A DNA stretch of 64,000 nt from positions 85,354,281 through 85,418,280 of the forward strand of contig NC_055999.1 of the NCBI RefSeq assembly GCF_018446385.1, written 5' to 3'. Shown one piece after another: positions 36,969 through 50,120 of the stretch. This stretch comes from Zingiber officinale. Taxonomy: Eukaryota; Streptophyta; Magnoliopsida; Zingiberales; Zingiberaceae. Numbering within the stretch: the first letter of the stretch is position 1; the number at the start of each line of letters is the position of its first letter. The notes under the pieces were generated by a model that was not told the origin of the DNA, did no database searches, and saw nothing but the letters and a program-made list of their open reading frames with translations. The position numbers and the translations under genes were made by a program.

Positions 36969-39163
36969 ATCAAATTCATTACCTTGATAGACTCTATCGA
37001 GGCTATGATCTAGGGGGAGCCAATAGAAAAACCATAGTTATTATGTAAATTTAGTTGATGCCAGTTTTACTAATTTTTCATTATACATGCTTAGATTAGG
37101 ATAGATAAAGACTTAGGCTTGATTGACACTTGACTAGTCAGACATAGAAATTTCAGGAAGGGAATTAAATATTCAATTTCTTTAAAAACCTTTATCTAGA
37201 AGTGGTTGATAATCCAATACTCAAGAAGGCTTAGTGTATCACCACAGCTTGAAAGCTAATTATTGAAATAAATATTTAATTGACTAACTGTTAAAACTTA
37301 GTCTAACTCAAATATTGATCAATCCTTAAATTGGAATTTAAATTGAAGATTAAATTAACCATCTCACAAAACCTAAATTAGATGAGATGACCCTAGGTTT
37401 AAAGTAGTTAACCAAACCTAAATTAATTAAATTAAAGCTAACTAAATTAATATTCATAATTAATTTTAAAATCATAATTAATTTCAAAATCTAATTAATT
37501 ACAAAATCACAATTAATTTCAAAATATAATTAATTACAAAGTTTAATTAATTTCAAATCTAATTAATTACAAAATCTTAATTAATTTTAAAATCTAATTA
37601 ATTACACAAGTTTAATTAATTTTCAAAATCTTAATTATTTTTAAATGATAATTAATTTTCAAATCATAATTAATTTTTAAATCATGATCAATTTTCAAAA
37701 ATATAATTAATTTCAATTAATTGATTAATATCAAATTCTAAATTCAAACTTAATTAATTTTTAATATGTTAATGTTAATTAATTTTTAAATTATAATTAA
37801 TCTTCAAAATTTTAATATTATCAAATATTTAAATCTAATGAAGCTTATATTTTAAAATTTAAAATTTAATATTTTTGAAATCTAAATTTAACTTATTTTT
37901 TTGAAATATTCTTTAATATCATCATAGATAAAATAAACTTCAAGATTAATTTAATTCTATCTCACACAAACTCATAAGCTGGACATGCTTGATAACCTAA
38001 AATATATGAGATGGAAAATTAGGAAAATAAATAATAACTTTTATATTTTTGATTTACATGCATGGACTCTAGGATCCTCAAATATTTTTGGCATTAATTA
38101 AGGGGGAGTGAAAGGTTAAGACATTAATTTTTATTTTGTTAAAGCATTATTTTTCAAAGTTAAACTTTTCAAAAGTTCAAAATACTTCTGAAAGAGGAAG
38201 TTCAATTTTTTAAATTATTTTTGAAAAGACAAATAAATTATTTTTGAAAAGACAAATAAATTATTTTTGAAAAGACAGAAACTAAGTATTTGATAAAGTA
38301 TTTTTAAGTATTTTTCAAAGAAATTATTTACTTAGCTAAGTATTTTTATCAAAATATTTTTAAAGCTAAAGTTTTTATCAAAATCTTTTTAAAGCTAAGT
38401 TTTTATCAAAATATTTTTAATGCTAAGTGTTTATCAAAATCTTTTTAAAATCTAAGATTTTATAAAAATATTTTTTAAGCTAAGTACTTAACTAAGTTTT
38501 TATCAACTTCTTTTCAAGCTAAGTACCTAACTAAGTTTTTATCAACTTCTTTTTAAAGCTAGGTACTTAACTCAGTTTTTATTAAATTTTTTAAACTAAG
38601 CTTTTATCAAAATATTTTTTAAGCTGAATACTTTTAACTAAGCTTTTTTCAAAACTTTTATAAAACTAAGTATTAAAGCTGAGTTTTTATCAAAGTCTTT
38701 TTAAAGCAAAGTTTTTATCAAAATTTTAGAAAGCTAAGTATTTGACAGAGTTTTTTTTTTTCAAAAAGTTTGGCTAAGTGTTTATCAAAACAATTATTTT
38801 CAAAACCTGAAATTTAGCTAAGTTTTTTTTTTCTAAAAAAAGAGCTAAGACAGTTTTGAAACTTAAAATTAGCTAAGTTTTTTTTCTAAGTACTACCCTT
38901 CAGGGGGATTTTAACAGAGTAAACTTATTTTGTACTGTCTTTACATGTTAAACAAACTTCTCTCTACTTATTTTATTTTTGATTTATGTCAAAGGGGGAG
39001 AGAAAAATCAAAGTTAAGAGTTAATCATAGTTTTTGTGAAAGAGGGAGCATAAGGGAGTATTTTTTCAAATTATTGTATTTATGCTCATACTAAAAATCC
39101 TTTAATTATTGTTATGTTTTACTTAACTTTGAACCACATTGTCATAATAAAAAAGGGGGAGAT
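36969..39163 (+). mobile_element. non-coding interior of gag-only element G1
   Basis: No pol sequence is found here. 37153-37285 is a diverged copy of the Copia LTR block seen at 4325-4455. 37400-37800 is built of repeats of TTAATTAATT(A/T)CAAAATC. 38280-38880 is built of 30-45-bp repeats of GCTAAGTTTTTATCAAAAT. AAAAAGGGGGAGAT (39150-39163) is the polypurine tract before the 3' LTR. Confidence 0.7.
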
Positions 39164-40029
39164 TGTTGGTGCAGGAAGCACCAGACGATCGAACCTAGAT
39201 TTTGATTAAGTCAAAGGGTCCAAAGTTAAGTTGTCTTGTGATCTAACAAGATTGATTGAGCTTGCAGGAAAGTCCTAAGTTGTCTTAGGCAAAAGTTCTA
39301 GTGGATTCTAGGCAGATGGAAACCCCTAGGGTGGTAACCCTAGGTCCTAGGGGGTGGTAACCCTAGGTCCTAGGGGGTGGTAACCCTAGGTGATGGAAAG
39401 TCTTAGCTGCGGTTAGGCAGGTGGAAAACTCTAGGGGTGGTAACCCTATGTCCTATGGGGTGTTAACCCTAGGCGAAAAATCTTGGCGGGTCAAGGGCTT
39501 TGGGCAAAATCCTAGAGTCGGGGACTCTAGGTGAAAACCCTGATGGTCATAAACCAGGTGGAAGTCTGGGCCGATCGTGGAGCAGACGTCTAGCATGAAG
39601 ACCTAAAGTCTTGAACACGGAGCAAAAATCCAATCGGCCTGGAGGACCGGTCTGGCAACAGTTAACTTCTCCTGAGAGGAGTGGGTGAGGACATGTTCCC
39701 CGGTGAGGGAATAGTAGGCGTCGGTTCGACCTAGGGTTTCTAGAGGAAATCCGAAGTCAGAACCGGATAGTCTGAAGATTGTCAAGTTATTGATTTATAT
39801 ATTATTTGTTATTTTGTCTAACTCTATTTTATAGGAAACTAACAGTTTTGTAGGGTAGGACTTAGCCTTGATCAGTCAATCGAATGTCTGGATCAGTCGA
39901 TCGAACCTCAGTACAAAAGGATCAGAATTCCAGCTCTTGGTGAAGTGTTGACCAGAGGTTCGGTTGACCGAATATCAGGATCGGTCGATCGAACCGAGGA
40001 TAGATAGAGACTCAGTCGAGCCGAGTTGA

Positions 40030-41774
40030 TGTTATGCAACCACAAGTGCACAGTTTTGTCGTTAGTAATAAAAAGATATCGAATCTCAGGGAATGGTTAT
40101 AAGCACTAGAGATGTCTCACAACGAATTAGCTAAACAATCGACAAAAGAAGCGAATGTACTAAGTAGCAACTAGAAATATAAATAGAAAAACAAATGTAA
40201 GAACTTGGGTTTTATGAGAGTTCTAGGAGTTCAGTTTCATTGTGATATTTATCAATGTAAGGTGATCTACCAATTCTTATCCTCAATCGCCATGTATTTG
40301 CAGGAAGTTGCCAGTTTTCTCCTGTAGAAGTCAACCGACAAGGAACTTTTATCTATACCTCTAGTAATTTAATAGTCATGATCCCTATAAAGTTCGTTAG
40401 TGGGGCAGCCTGCCATCAACGCCCCTCGGTCATACGACATAGAAACACATACCATTCAAACCACATAAAGGCATAGGGGATAAATGCACTCAACTATTCC
40501 ACCTCCTTGTAGAGACTAGCTTCACCTTTCAAGGTGATCCCCTAGATGTCTGTTAGCAGGGAAGCTTGTCACTAGCGCCTCTCGGTCATACGATCTAGGG
40601 GATCCCTCTATAAGATCCACAAGTATCACAAACATCCAATCAAGTATGGTAATTAAATCCAAACACAACAATTCACACAAGATCAAATAGATACAAAATA
40701 TAACAACATCATTGAGATAGGAAATTGATATATCCATGAGATTCTTACATCAAATCATACCACAAATACTCCGTTAGTCCTAGAACAATGAATTTATTCC
40801 ATAATATAAAGATAGAGATTCGAAGATAAAGAGATTACAAAAATTTCAATCCCAATCAAGAAAAGAGATTAGAAATGCTTATCTAGTGATGAGGAGTGAT
40901 CTTTGGAATCAATCCCTAGCTTATGGAGTTGAATTAGAGATGAAAATGGCTTTGGAACGCTAGATCAAGGCAGTAGAAGGTGAAGGTTGGCCCCAAACTT
41001 GATCTCCCCAAAAGGGAGAGCCTCCTCCCTTTGAAAGGGGAAGAAACCCCTTTATATAGGGCAGGGCACGGGCACCACACGATCCGTGCCACGACCGTGT
41101 GGCACACACGACCCCAACTTCTTTGCTCTCGACCAAGGTCACACGGCTGTGTGGCCTTCACACGGCCGTGCACTACTCTGCCACTGGCTGGCTCACACGG
41201 CCGGTGCGTGGCACACGACCTGGCAATTCTTGGTCTTTGGATACCTTGCATGGCTGTGTGGCACACACGGCCCGGGCTTGCCTCTTCTCTGGAAATGTTG
41301 CACGTCCATGTGGAGATGTTACTTGGGTCGTGTAGATCTACACGACCTTGTATTGCTGGGATGACACGGCTGTGTGGATCCACACGGCCATGTCAAGCTC
41401 CACATCTGCTAAAGCTACACGGCCTGCCTACTCCACATGGCCATTCCAAGCTCCTCCTTTGCTGAAGCTACACGTCTTGCCTGCTCCACACGACCAAGGT
41501 CATTTTCCTCCCTACTCCTTTGGCATGGCCGTGTGGCTCACATGGCCAGTGTTGTCTTCCTTTGCTTGTTGGCTGGATCAACCACGAATACCATTTCTTC
41601 TCCAAATTCGACTCCTGAAGACAGAAAATACACAAGAGAAGATCTCCGAACAAAGAAGAGTATTTATGCTAAAAGTAAGGCAAAGAGTATAAAAGTGTAT
41701 AGACAAAGCATGTGTAAAATATGTGAATGTGCGTCAAAACATGCTAAACAAGTGTATATAATCTACGTACATCA
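40030..41774 (-). mobile_element. antisense solo LTR, Athila/Tat-like gypsy
   Basis: TGTTATGCAACC...TACATCA is flanked by GTTGA (40025-40029) and GTTAA (41775-41779), a 4/5 target duplication. Its left end matches the LTR end at 42580, which there is followed on the minus strand by a primer-binding site of the TGGCGCC type used by Athila/Tat elements. A TATA box lies on the minus strand at 41051-41058, with a palindromic array upstream of it (41075-41560). No interior is present, so it is a solo LTR. Confidence 0.7.
41075..41560. repeat. CACACGGCCGTGTG palindrome array in U3
   Basis: Fifteen or more copies of CACACGGCCGTGTGG and one- or two-base variants (CACACGACC, CACATGGCC, CACGGCTGTGTGG) are spaced 10-35 bp apart. 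The array lies directly upstream of the minus-strand TATA box. Long frames with repeated THGRVA/VWHTRP-like words are artefacts of the repeat. Confidence 0.85.
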
Positions 41775-42287
41775 GTTAATCGGATTGGATGAGGCGAAGA
41801 TCATCAACTGATTAGTCGATCGAACGACGAGATCAGTCGACTGAATGAAGGCGCTATCCGGAGAGGCTACATTTGGACGGAAGGCTAGGAGGATTCAGCA
41901 GGTTCGGTCGACCGAACTTGGGGATCGATCGATCGATCAGGGTTGAGTCAAAACTTGATCCCAAGATCAGAGGATCTGGATCAGGTTTGAAGAGGCTATA
42001 AAAAGGGGTCTCGGCCAGCACTTCAGGGACACCGAAAATTAAACTACTTGCGCTCCTGTGTGCTGTTCCGAAATGCTTCAACAACACTCAATTGCTGCTT
42101 CGACAATCGACGACTCTTTTACTCATCCTTATATTATTGTCACAGGCTCTAAACCAAGTAAAAGAAACTTGTTAGCGATTGTGTTTGTTTCTTTTCTTTA
42201 TTCCACTGCATTATTCTAAGTTTGCTAAAATGAATGAATTAGCCATGAGTGCTATTCACCCCCCTCTAGCACGTCATCGATCCTACA

Positions 42288-43680
42288 GTTTCTTCTTCTT
42301 CAGAAAGTTCTATCAATGGTCAAGAGGTAATAAATCTCCTATAGGATTATACCTTCTCATACAAGAACAAGACTTAATCGAATCAAAATGCAGAAATTAA
42401 AAGTCCAGAAATTAAAAACAAAAATTAAAATTCAGAAAAGTGTAGAAAAGAAAATGCAAAAATTAAAAGAAGAAAGTGCAAGATATTTACAAAAAAGAAA
42501 AGAAAATAATGTTTAGACTAACTCGAGTGTTTGTCAACTAATGTTATAAACATAATCCCTAACAATGGCGTCAAAAACTTGTTACGAGACCACAAGTACA
42601 TAGCTACATCATCAGTAATAAAAGAAATAAAACCTACAGAGATTGAATAAAAGCACTATAGACTTAGCATGGTGAAATAGCTAAATGATTGAAAGTTGTG
42701 AATTTATGCACAATAAGACAAGAGAGAAGTAAAGAGAAGAGAGAACTAGGAAAGAGAATCGATTGAGGAAACTTGATCTAGGGGAATGTTCTAGGAATTC
42801 AGTTTGTTGTGACACTAATTAATGTACTAAGAATTGCCCATCACCCATCCTCTATCCTTATGCACATGTAAGAAGTCTAACTCAATACCGACACTATCCC
42901 ACGACGGTCATGTCGAAGTGCTATCTTTATTAGTATCCAATGGTACTAAGTAAAAGGGGTTACCTAGGAAGTCCGGTGAAAGGGCCCTTATCACTAGGGC
43001 TCGTCGGTCACATATTCACTAGGGTACACAAGACACTCACTAGCATAGGACTAGAAATGACCCATTAAGCCTAATTCAGTGCTTCCTTGTGGAAAATTAT
43101 CCTCCCTGTCAAGGTAATGCTTTAGATGTCTGATTAAAGGGATACCCCTATCACTAGGGCCCCAGGTCATACGATCTAGAGCATCCCCTTTATGGGGTGA
43201 ATAAATCAATACAATCATTCAATCAAACATGAGATCTAAGCATAAATACTTCACACACACATTTAATCAAATAGAGACAAGGCATAAACATGTCATATAG
43301 ATAGGAAATTAGCAAATTCAAAGAGTATACATCAATTATACCTCACATCTACTTCCTTAATCGTAGAATAAGAGAATCTATTCCATAATAAGAGGAGATA
43401 AATCTAAAGATATTGAAATTGTAAGCTTAAAAACCAAATCTAAGAAGAAGAGGAAGAAAATCTTAACCAAGACGATGAGAGGTTTTCAGATCCAATCCTA
43501 TGCTTCGGGAGATGAAGGAGAGGGCAAGAATGACTTCGTATTAGGAAATGAAGCATGAGAAATGAGTAGAACTGGACCAAGTTTGGTCCTCCTAAAGGGA
43601 AGACCTTCCTCCCCTTGAAAAGGGAAAGAACTCCCCTTTTATAGAGCAAAATATGGCCTAGGCATGGGTCGTGTCATGGT
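42288..43680 (-). repeat. antisense Athila/Tat-like leader and truncated LTR
   Basis: 42580-43680 matches the left two-thirds of the solo LTR at 40030 (TGTTACGAGACCACAAGTACATAG; the block with TCACTAGGGC). Its minus-strand TATA box is at 43637-43643. At 42557-42579 the minus strand reads TTTTTGACGCCATTGTTAGGG, the primer-binding site, and 42288-42556 is an A-rich leader. It is cut in U3 at 43680 by the next LTR. Confidence 0.65.
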
Positions 43681-43713
43681 TGTTGGTGCAGGGAGCATCA
43701 GACGATCGAACCT
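43681..43713 (+). repeat. left piece of a G1-type LTR split by a solo LTR
   Basis: TGTTGGTGCAGGGAGCATCA matches the start of the LTR at 39164. It is continued at 47890-48069 (TCTAAAGTTAAGTTGCC, GGTGGTAACCCTAGG) after removal of the solo LTR and one AACCT copy, then stops where an antisense Copia LTR begins. Confidence 0.75.
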
Positions 43714-46700
43714 TGTAACACCCACTAAACTTTTAAGATAAGAATGATGAATTTTCCTTAGAAAAATATTAGTAGAATGTTGAACCAAAAAGAAATAAAA
43801 AAAAAAGAAATAAAAATAGGGAGTGGTCAAGGATTGAACCTTGAACCTCTCATGATGTAAATAATAGGATTAATGGGTAATAACCAGTTGGGATAGGAAT
43901 GCTATATTGATAGCAAAGGAGGGAAACTCATGATAAGGATGAGAGTAAAAGCTAGCCAAAAGAAAGCAAAGAGCAAGAGAAAGGCAACTTGCCTTCCTTC
44001 TTTTCCCTCCCTCTTCCTCTCCCTTTGCCGTGACTTAAAGAGGAGAATTAAGGGGATTCATTCCCCTTTGTTTCATCATGAATGATGAGAACAAATAAAT
44101 AAATAAAATAGAAAGAAAATGAAAAAAAAGGGCTAAGGGAGAAGGAAAACAAAAATCAATTTTGCTACCTCTTTCCCCTTAACATAAAAGGGAGCAAGTA
44201 AAGAGAAGATTTTATTTTTCTCTCATTTCTCTCATTCTCTCCTCTTCACCACCGAGAGCCCTCAGCCCCCTCTCCTCCATTTTCGGTCCCCAAAAACAAG
44301 GTTCCTCCTAGGATACAAGGAAGGCTACCAAGGGAGATCAAAGGAGGAGAACAAGAAGAAGAGACCCATTCTTCCATCACCACACTTTAGAACCACAAGC
44401 GAAAAGGATGTAAGTATCCCCTCACCTGTGGTACAAGTGGTTTTAATGTGTTTTTGGATTTTATGAGGATTTTAAAACCTAGAAACAAAGTTGTGAAAAT
44501 TCGGCCAAAGAAAGGACTTGTTGATCCTAGGAATGTTTAATATAAGCCTTGATTCATGATAATTTTTCTATGCTTTGTAAGAAGGTTTTCTCTCATATTT
44601 TTATATATATGTGATGCTGGATTAGAGATGTACCTAACCCTAGAGTTTCGGTCAAAAAGGTTTTATAAGGGCTAGGGAATTTATTTGTTTACCTAACTTG
44701 CACAAAACCCTCTAAATAAATGGTTAAGGATCCATTATTGTTTTCATACTTGAAGGTTACTTGGAACCAAAAGTACCCCACTCACAAGTTTCGACCAAGG
44801 AAGGGTTTAGGGTTAGGAAGACTTTGAATTTAAACTCACCATGTTTATATGATAGAATATAGAGTTTCTTAAAGAGTTGCATGCTTGTATGTTGATAGAA
44901 ACTCATGAATATCACTTTTAATGTTTTGGCCATGGTAAGATGGATGCTTTAGAATAGCTTAAACATATTTTTGACATGCTCAAAACCTCCATGACAATAA
45001 GATATGAAAGTTGTTTGATGCTCCCATGCTTAATTAGAGTATAGGAAAAATTGGTTGCATGATATACGATGATTATGACCACAAGGGTCCTAGCTTGTTT
45101 GTGAACCAAATTTATATGTATAGTTTCCTTGATATTTTTGCCATAAAACTTGTTTAGGTTTTCCATACTTTAGGCCACCTAAAACCTAGTTAAAGACTTG
45201 GAAGGTTTCGGCCAAACATATGCTATGAGATAAAGAAAGGAAAAACCTAGGAAACCTAAGACACAATTTAAATGTATGCTTATAGTGCTTGACTTTTATA
45301 CATGTTATGAAATGTGTTATGACTTTCTATGCTTTTATGCCATTTGAACAAATTCCATGCTTGATGAGGTTCGGCCATGTAGGTTTTAAAGACCTAGAAA
45401 CCTTAAAATTAAGACCTCATGTGTTAAAGATGCTTCTTATGAAAATTGAGATAACATGTTGATTGTGTTCACATGCTTATATATTTAACTATGATTCAAA
45501 TGGACACTTTAAAGTCTCGGCCATGAAGGGATACATGCCTTAGAAACCCTAGAACTTACATTGAACATGCTCATGTCACTCTCCATGAAATATGAAATGT
45601 AGAAAGCTAAAAATTCACATGCTATATGTTGTTAGTGACCTAAATTGATGCTAAGGGAAGTTTCGGCCATGACCACTTGTATGATGCCATTTATAAATTT
45701 ATACATGATGTTAGAGGAAGTTCACATGCTTATATGCTTGCTTGAAAACCTAAATGAGTATTTGTAAGTTTCGGCCATGACATAATTTTAAGGGCTTAAA
45801 GGATTTAGGAATTAACTCAATTGTGCTTACCATATTCCTTGAAACAAATGCTATAAATATGGTTAAGGTTTCCATGCTTTATGTCATTTAGAACCTTGTT
45901 TCACACTTGTTAAGGTTCGGCCAAATGAGGTTTAAGGACTTGGAGAACTTAGAGTCCAAGTAAATCTTGTTTATAATACTTCCTATGAAAATGATATGTG
46001 GATGAATTAGGTTCTACATGCTTGGATGTTGTTTAAAACCTAAATTGGCACCTAAGAGGGTTTCGGCCAAGATAAGAACCCAAAGGACTAGGAAGCTTAG
46101 TACTCAAATTAATCATGTTACATTGTTCCTTATGATTGGATGAGCACATGATACACTTCTATGCTTAGACATGTATGCTTGTGAGCTATACAAGATGAGA
46201 ATTTCTACGATATGTTATGAGTTCAGAATATGCATGCTTTATGTTATGATATGTGGGTAAATTTTACATGCTTTGATGATATGATATGAGCTGAAAATAT
46301 GCATGCTTATGTTATGATATGTGGTTAAATTATACATGCTTTGATGCTATGTTTAGTGCTTAAAATATGCATGCTTTCATGATATGTTATGTGGTTAAAT
46401 TATGCATGCTTTGATGCTATGTTAGTGCTTAAAATATGCATGCTTTTATGATATGCTATGTGGTTAAATTATGCATGCTTGATGATATGCTTTATGCTTA
46501 AGATATGCATGTTTTTATGATCTATGCCTAAGTGATGCATATTGTTATGATATGATGTATGCCTAAGTGATGCATATTGTTATGATATGATGTATGCCTA
46601 AGTGATGCATATTTTTATGGTATGATGTATGCCTAAGTGATGCATACCTTTATGACATGATGTATGCCTAAGTGATGCATACCTTTATGACATGATGTAT

Positions 46701-47884
46701 GCCTAAGTGATGCATACCTTTATGATATGATGTATGCCTAAGTGATGCATACTTTTATGACATGGTGTATGCCTAAGTGATGCATACTTTTATGATATGA
46801 TGTGTGCCTAAGTGATGCATGCTTTTATGATGTATGATATGTATAAGTATGACATGTACTTTACTTTATATGGCTTGTACCAAGGGTGGGCTCCATAAGC
46901 GCCCCGGGGTCGATGGAATAAGACTCAGGCCTCGTTAGGGATGAGCTCCTAAGTGCCCCTAGGTCGATGGAGTAAGACTCGGGCCTAGTATGTTTGCCTT
47001 GTAGGGTTCAAGACTTGCTACCTTGGACCTACATAGGTTGCGCGCAATATGTAAGTGGTACATAGCCGGGATCCCCTTTAAGTTGAGATTATGTTCAAAT
47101 ATATATGTAAGAAGAAATGGTTTTAAAGATCATGAGACATACACATGTTTTTCGGATACATATTTTTTAAATCATATTGCATATACCTTATGACGATTTA
47201 TGATATGCTATGGTTGGATATGATTATGTTATGTTCCATGATATGTCCATGTGTATGATATGCCATGACTCCTTATGACGATATGCCATGATTAGATACG
47301 ATTATGTTATGCTTCATGCTATGCTTTACGCTATGATATGCCATGACTAGTTATGATTCCTTCATGTTGCATGATATGCTTAAAAGAGTATGTTACATTA
47401 TGTCATGACTAGTTGATATGATGCCATGTTGAGACATTATTTGATTATACTATGATTTTCAGTTTTAGTGAGTAGGAAAGGAACTTACTGAGCCATGAGT
47501 GCTCACAGCTTACTGTCCTTGTACCACAGATAAAGGAAAAAGCTGGATGAGCTAGAGGAGCAGTAGGAGAGGCAAGGAGATGTGTGTGGCAGTGGCTAGG
47601 CAACCAAATAAGAACCTGCTTTTAAAACTTTTAAAGAACTACGCTTTGGTATCATGAATTGTAGTACCGTATGTGTGACTTGATGTTATGTTTCTACTAA
47701 TTTTGATATCATGTTATTGAGGCCATGATAGTGTAGTTCGGATTTGATGATAAAGAAAATAAAAGAAAAGTTTTTATTAAACTAAGAAAATTATTTTAAG
47801 TCTTCCGCTATTTTAAAAAGAAAGTTTGTACATAGAGTATCGTAGCCCCGTCCCTTAGGGTTAGCAGGGAGGGCGGGCGTTACA
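43714..47884 (+). mobile_element. Tekay-like solo LTR, 4.17 kb, with perfect 5-bp target duplication
   Basis: It opens TGTAACACCC and closes GGGCGTTACA (9 of 10 inverted bases match) and is flanked by AACCT at 43709-43713 and 47885-47889. The segment near 47525 (AAAGGAAAAAGCTGG... GAGATGTGTGTGG) resembles 3345-3400 of the first gypsy LTR, tying it to the same clade. It also has the tRNA-like segment near its start (43826-43900). Between 44500 and 46150 the word TTCGGCCA(T/A)G recurs every 90-150 bp in diverged units. 46500-46830 is a cleaner tandem array. Recombination between two LTRs has removed the interior. Confidence 0.9.
46500..46830. repeat. tandem array in the solo LTR
   Basis: About nine copies of a 35-40-bp unit containing GATGTATGCCTAAGTGATGC and ATA(C/T)(T/C)TTTATGA. 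46200-46500 holds older copies of a related unit (TATGCATGCTTTNATGATATG). Confidence 0.9.
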
Positions 47885-47889
47885 AACCT

Positions 47890-48069
47890 GATGTTTGATT
47901 ATGTCAAAGAGTCTAAAGTTAAGTTGCCTTATGATCTAATAATGTTGATTGAGCTTGCAGGAAAAGTCCTAAGTATTTTAGGTAAAAGTCCTAGTGGATT
48001 CTAGGCAGGTGGAAAACCCTAGAGGGTGGTAACCCTAGGTCCTTAGGGTTGGTAACCCTAGGTGATGAA
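47890..48069 (+). repeat. right piece of the G1-type LTR
   Basis: This continues 43681-43713, with the same order as 39196-39390 (GAGCTTGCAGGAAAAGTCC, TAGTGGATTCTAGGCAGGTGG, GGTGGTAACCCTAGG). It is truncated at 48069. Confidence 0.75.
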
Positions 48070-50120
48070 TGTTGGGACTTTCGAGCCGCAAAAATCGCTT
48101 TTTGCGTTGCGGAAACCCCGAAGTCCCATGCCACCGGATCTGTGCGAAGATTGAAAACATAATTTCGTGTACAAGCTGTTTCTCTAATCCTAGATCTACT
48201 CTGGATCTACTTGAAAGAGAGGTATACCTTTGATGCGAAGCCCTTCGCAAATCCCGCTCGTCCAAATGTTGCCAGATCTCGAGTGTGTTCAAATGTACAC
48301 ACCTCTAGTAGTATCCACACGAACAAGAAGTGATTCTCAAACCACTCTAGATGGAGAAGAGAGCATCACAAGTGTGCTAGCACTCCCAAGGACTCTCGGA
48401 TGGGATTGGAAGAAGAAAGGAGAGAAAAAGAAGAAGAGGATTCTCATACACTTCTCTAAACTCTCTATGTGACTTTCACTTACCCTTTCTTTTTGGATTA
48501 AACTCACTCACCTTCACCCTTCTTGCTTGGAACTCTCGGCAAAGAGGCGAATGAGAACAAGAAGGAGCTAAGGAGGAAGAAGACAATAATTCACCAAATC
48601 AATGCCAATGAATCTCATGTCAATAAGTAACATTCAATGTTAATGAATCTTGCATTCATATGGCCGACCACACATGGAATGCCAATAAATTACATTCAAT
48701 GTCAATGAATCTTGCATTCATATGGCCGGCCACACATCGACATTCCATGCCTCTTTCTCTCCCTTGATGATGTGGAGATGATGTGGCAAGAATGTATTTG
48801 TTGGCCATGCCATGTAGGATGAGTCATCCTTCATGAAGTGGCATTTAGTCAAGTCAAACTTGATGTTTCAATTTCCCATTTGGTCAAGTCAAACTTGACC
48901 ACACATCTTCCTTGTTGAGTTAAATCCAATCTTTGATTCAAGTCAATTTCAATTTAATGAGTCATAATTCATTAATATAAATTGACTCAATGAATCAACT
49001 CTAAATTAGACTTATTCAACAATTGAATCCAATTGAGTCTAACCCAATAAGTCTAATTCGGATTACTCTTAATCCAATTTTGGTTCATATGAACCTAATC
49101 CAATTGGTTCATCATATGAACCTAATCTCCATCCACTCGTTCTTTGTGTGTGACCCAATAGGTTTTTGTAACGTTGGTAATGTTTCTAAATCTTATTTAG
49201 AAACATAAACAATGAGCGGTATCTAGCAATACATCATTGCTACCCAAGTTACAAGAATGTTGAGATCCAACATCACCTTTGTGACTACTAATTGTGACCC
49301 TTCACAATATATGACAAATGTCCTTCTATCCTTGACATTTAGATTGATCAATGTGAGGCATAGACCGTGTCATCCTCTGATCAATCTAAATCTTGAACTC
49401 CAAGTAGACTCACTCTAATCAAATGAGCTCAATATCTCATATTGACTCATTTGGACATGACCATGCACTTAGTGGTCTTACTCTATCAAGAATAACGATG
49501 TCACTCCCATTATATAGGAGGGATAGATCCCATCTACATCACTCACATCCCTCCGCATAATTTGTTACATACCCAGTAATCGCCTTTATAGTTCACCCAG
49601 TTACGGGTGACGTTTGACGAAGTCAAAGTATGTAACTCCTTATGTAGGGAACCATGGTGACTTCAGGTCCAAGGACTAATAGTCATACTAATAGCCACAT
49701 GAGAAAGTATATGACACTCATATAACGACCCATGATACTTTCTCATAGTGGGTCATTCAGTATACATTCTCTAATGCATACCCATGTGTCAACTTGATAT
49801 CTCTATATCCATGACTTGTGAGATCAAGTCATCGAGTTGACCTACATGCTAGTCTTGTCGCATTAACATTGTCCTTGAATGTTAATACTTGACTAGGAAT
49901 GATTAAGAGTAGTGTTCCCTATATCATCTCACTATCGATTCAACCAATCGATTGATATAGGTAAGAACCTTCTACTCAAGGACGCTATTATACTTAGTTA
50001 TTTGACACCAATATAAGTAAGTATAATAACTATAACAAATGCCTTTATATACATAGGAATATGATACAATGAGTCCATACAACAATCATCAAATGATTGG
50101 CTTTAGGGCTCTAACTAACA
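48070..50120 (-). repeat. antisense Copia 3' LTR
   Basis: The plus-strand limits are TGTTGGGACTTTCG and CTCTAACTAACA. On the minus strand a purine tract (AGTGGAAGAT) precedes the LTR, which follows directly after the RNase H stop. Length is 2.05 kb. The partner LTR is outside the window, so no target duplication can be checked. Confidence 0.8.

Larger units (their letters stand above)
39164..42287 (+). repeat. 3' LTR of gag-only element G1, interrupted by a solo LTR
   Basis: It opens TGTTGGTGCAGGAAGCACCA and closes CACCCCCCTCTAGC...ATCGATCCTACA. U3 carries three or four copies of GGGTGGTAACCCTAGGTCCTA (39326-39395), then palindromes (39870-40000 and 41815-41940, including the perfect GTTCGGTCGACCGAAC at 41902-41917), then the TATA box TATAAAAA (41997-42004). 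An antisense solo LTR occupies 40030-41774, so the LTR proper is about 1.37 kb. Confidence 0.75.

Noticed and set aside
40934-41465. Long overlapping frames of 149 and 161 codons on both strands
   Set aside because: They follow the CACACGGCCGTGTG repeat, which lacks stops in several frames. The proteins are repeats of the same few residues and match no fold.
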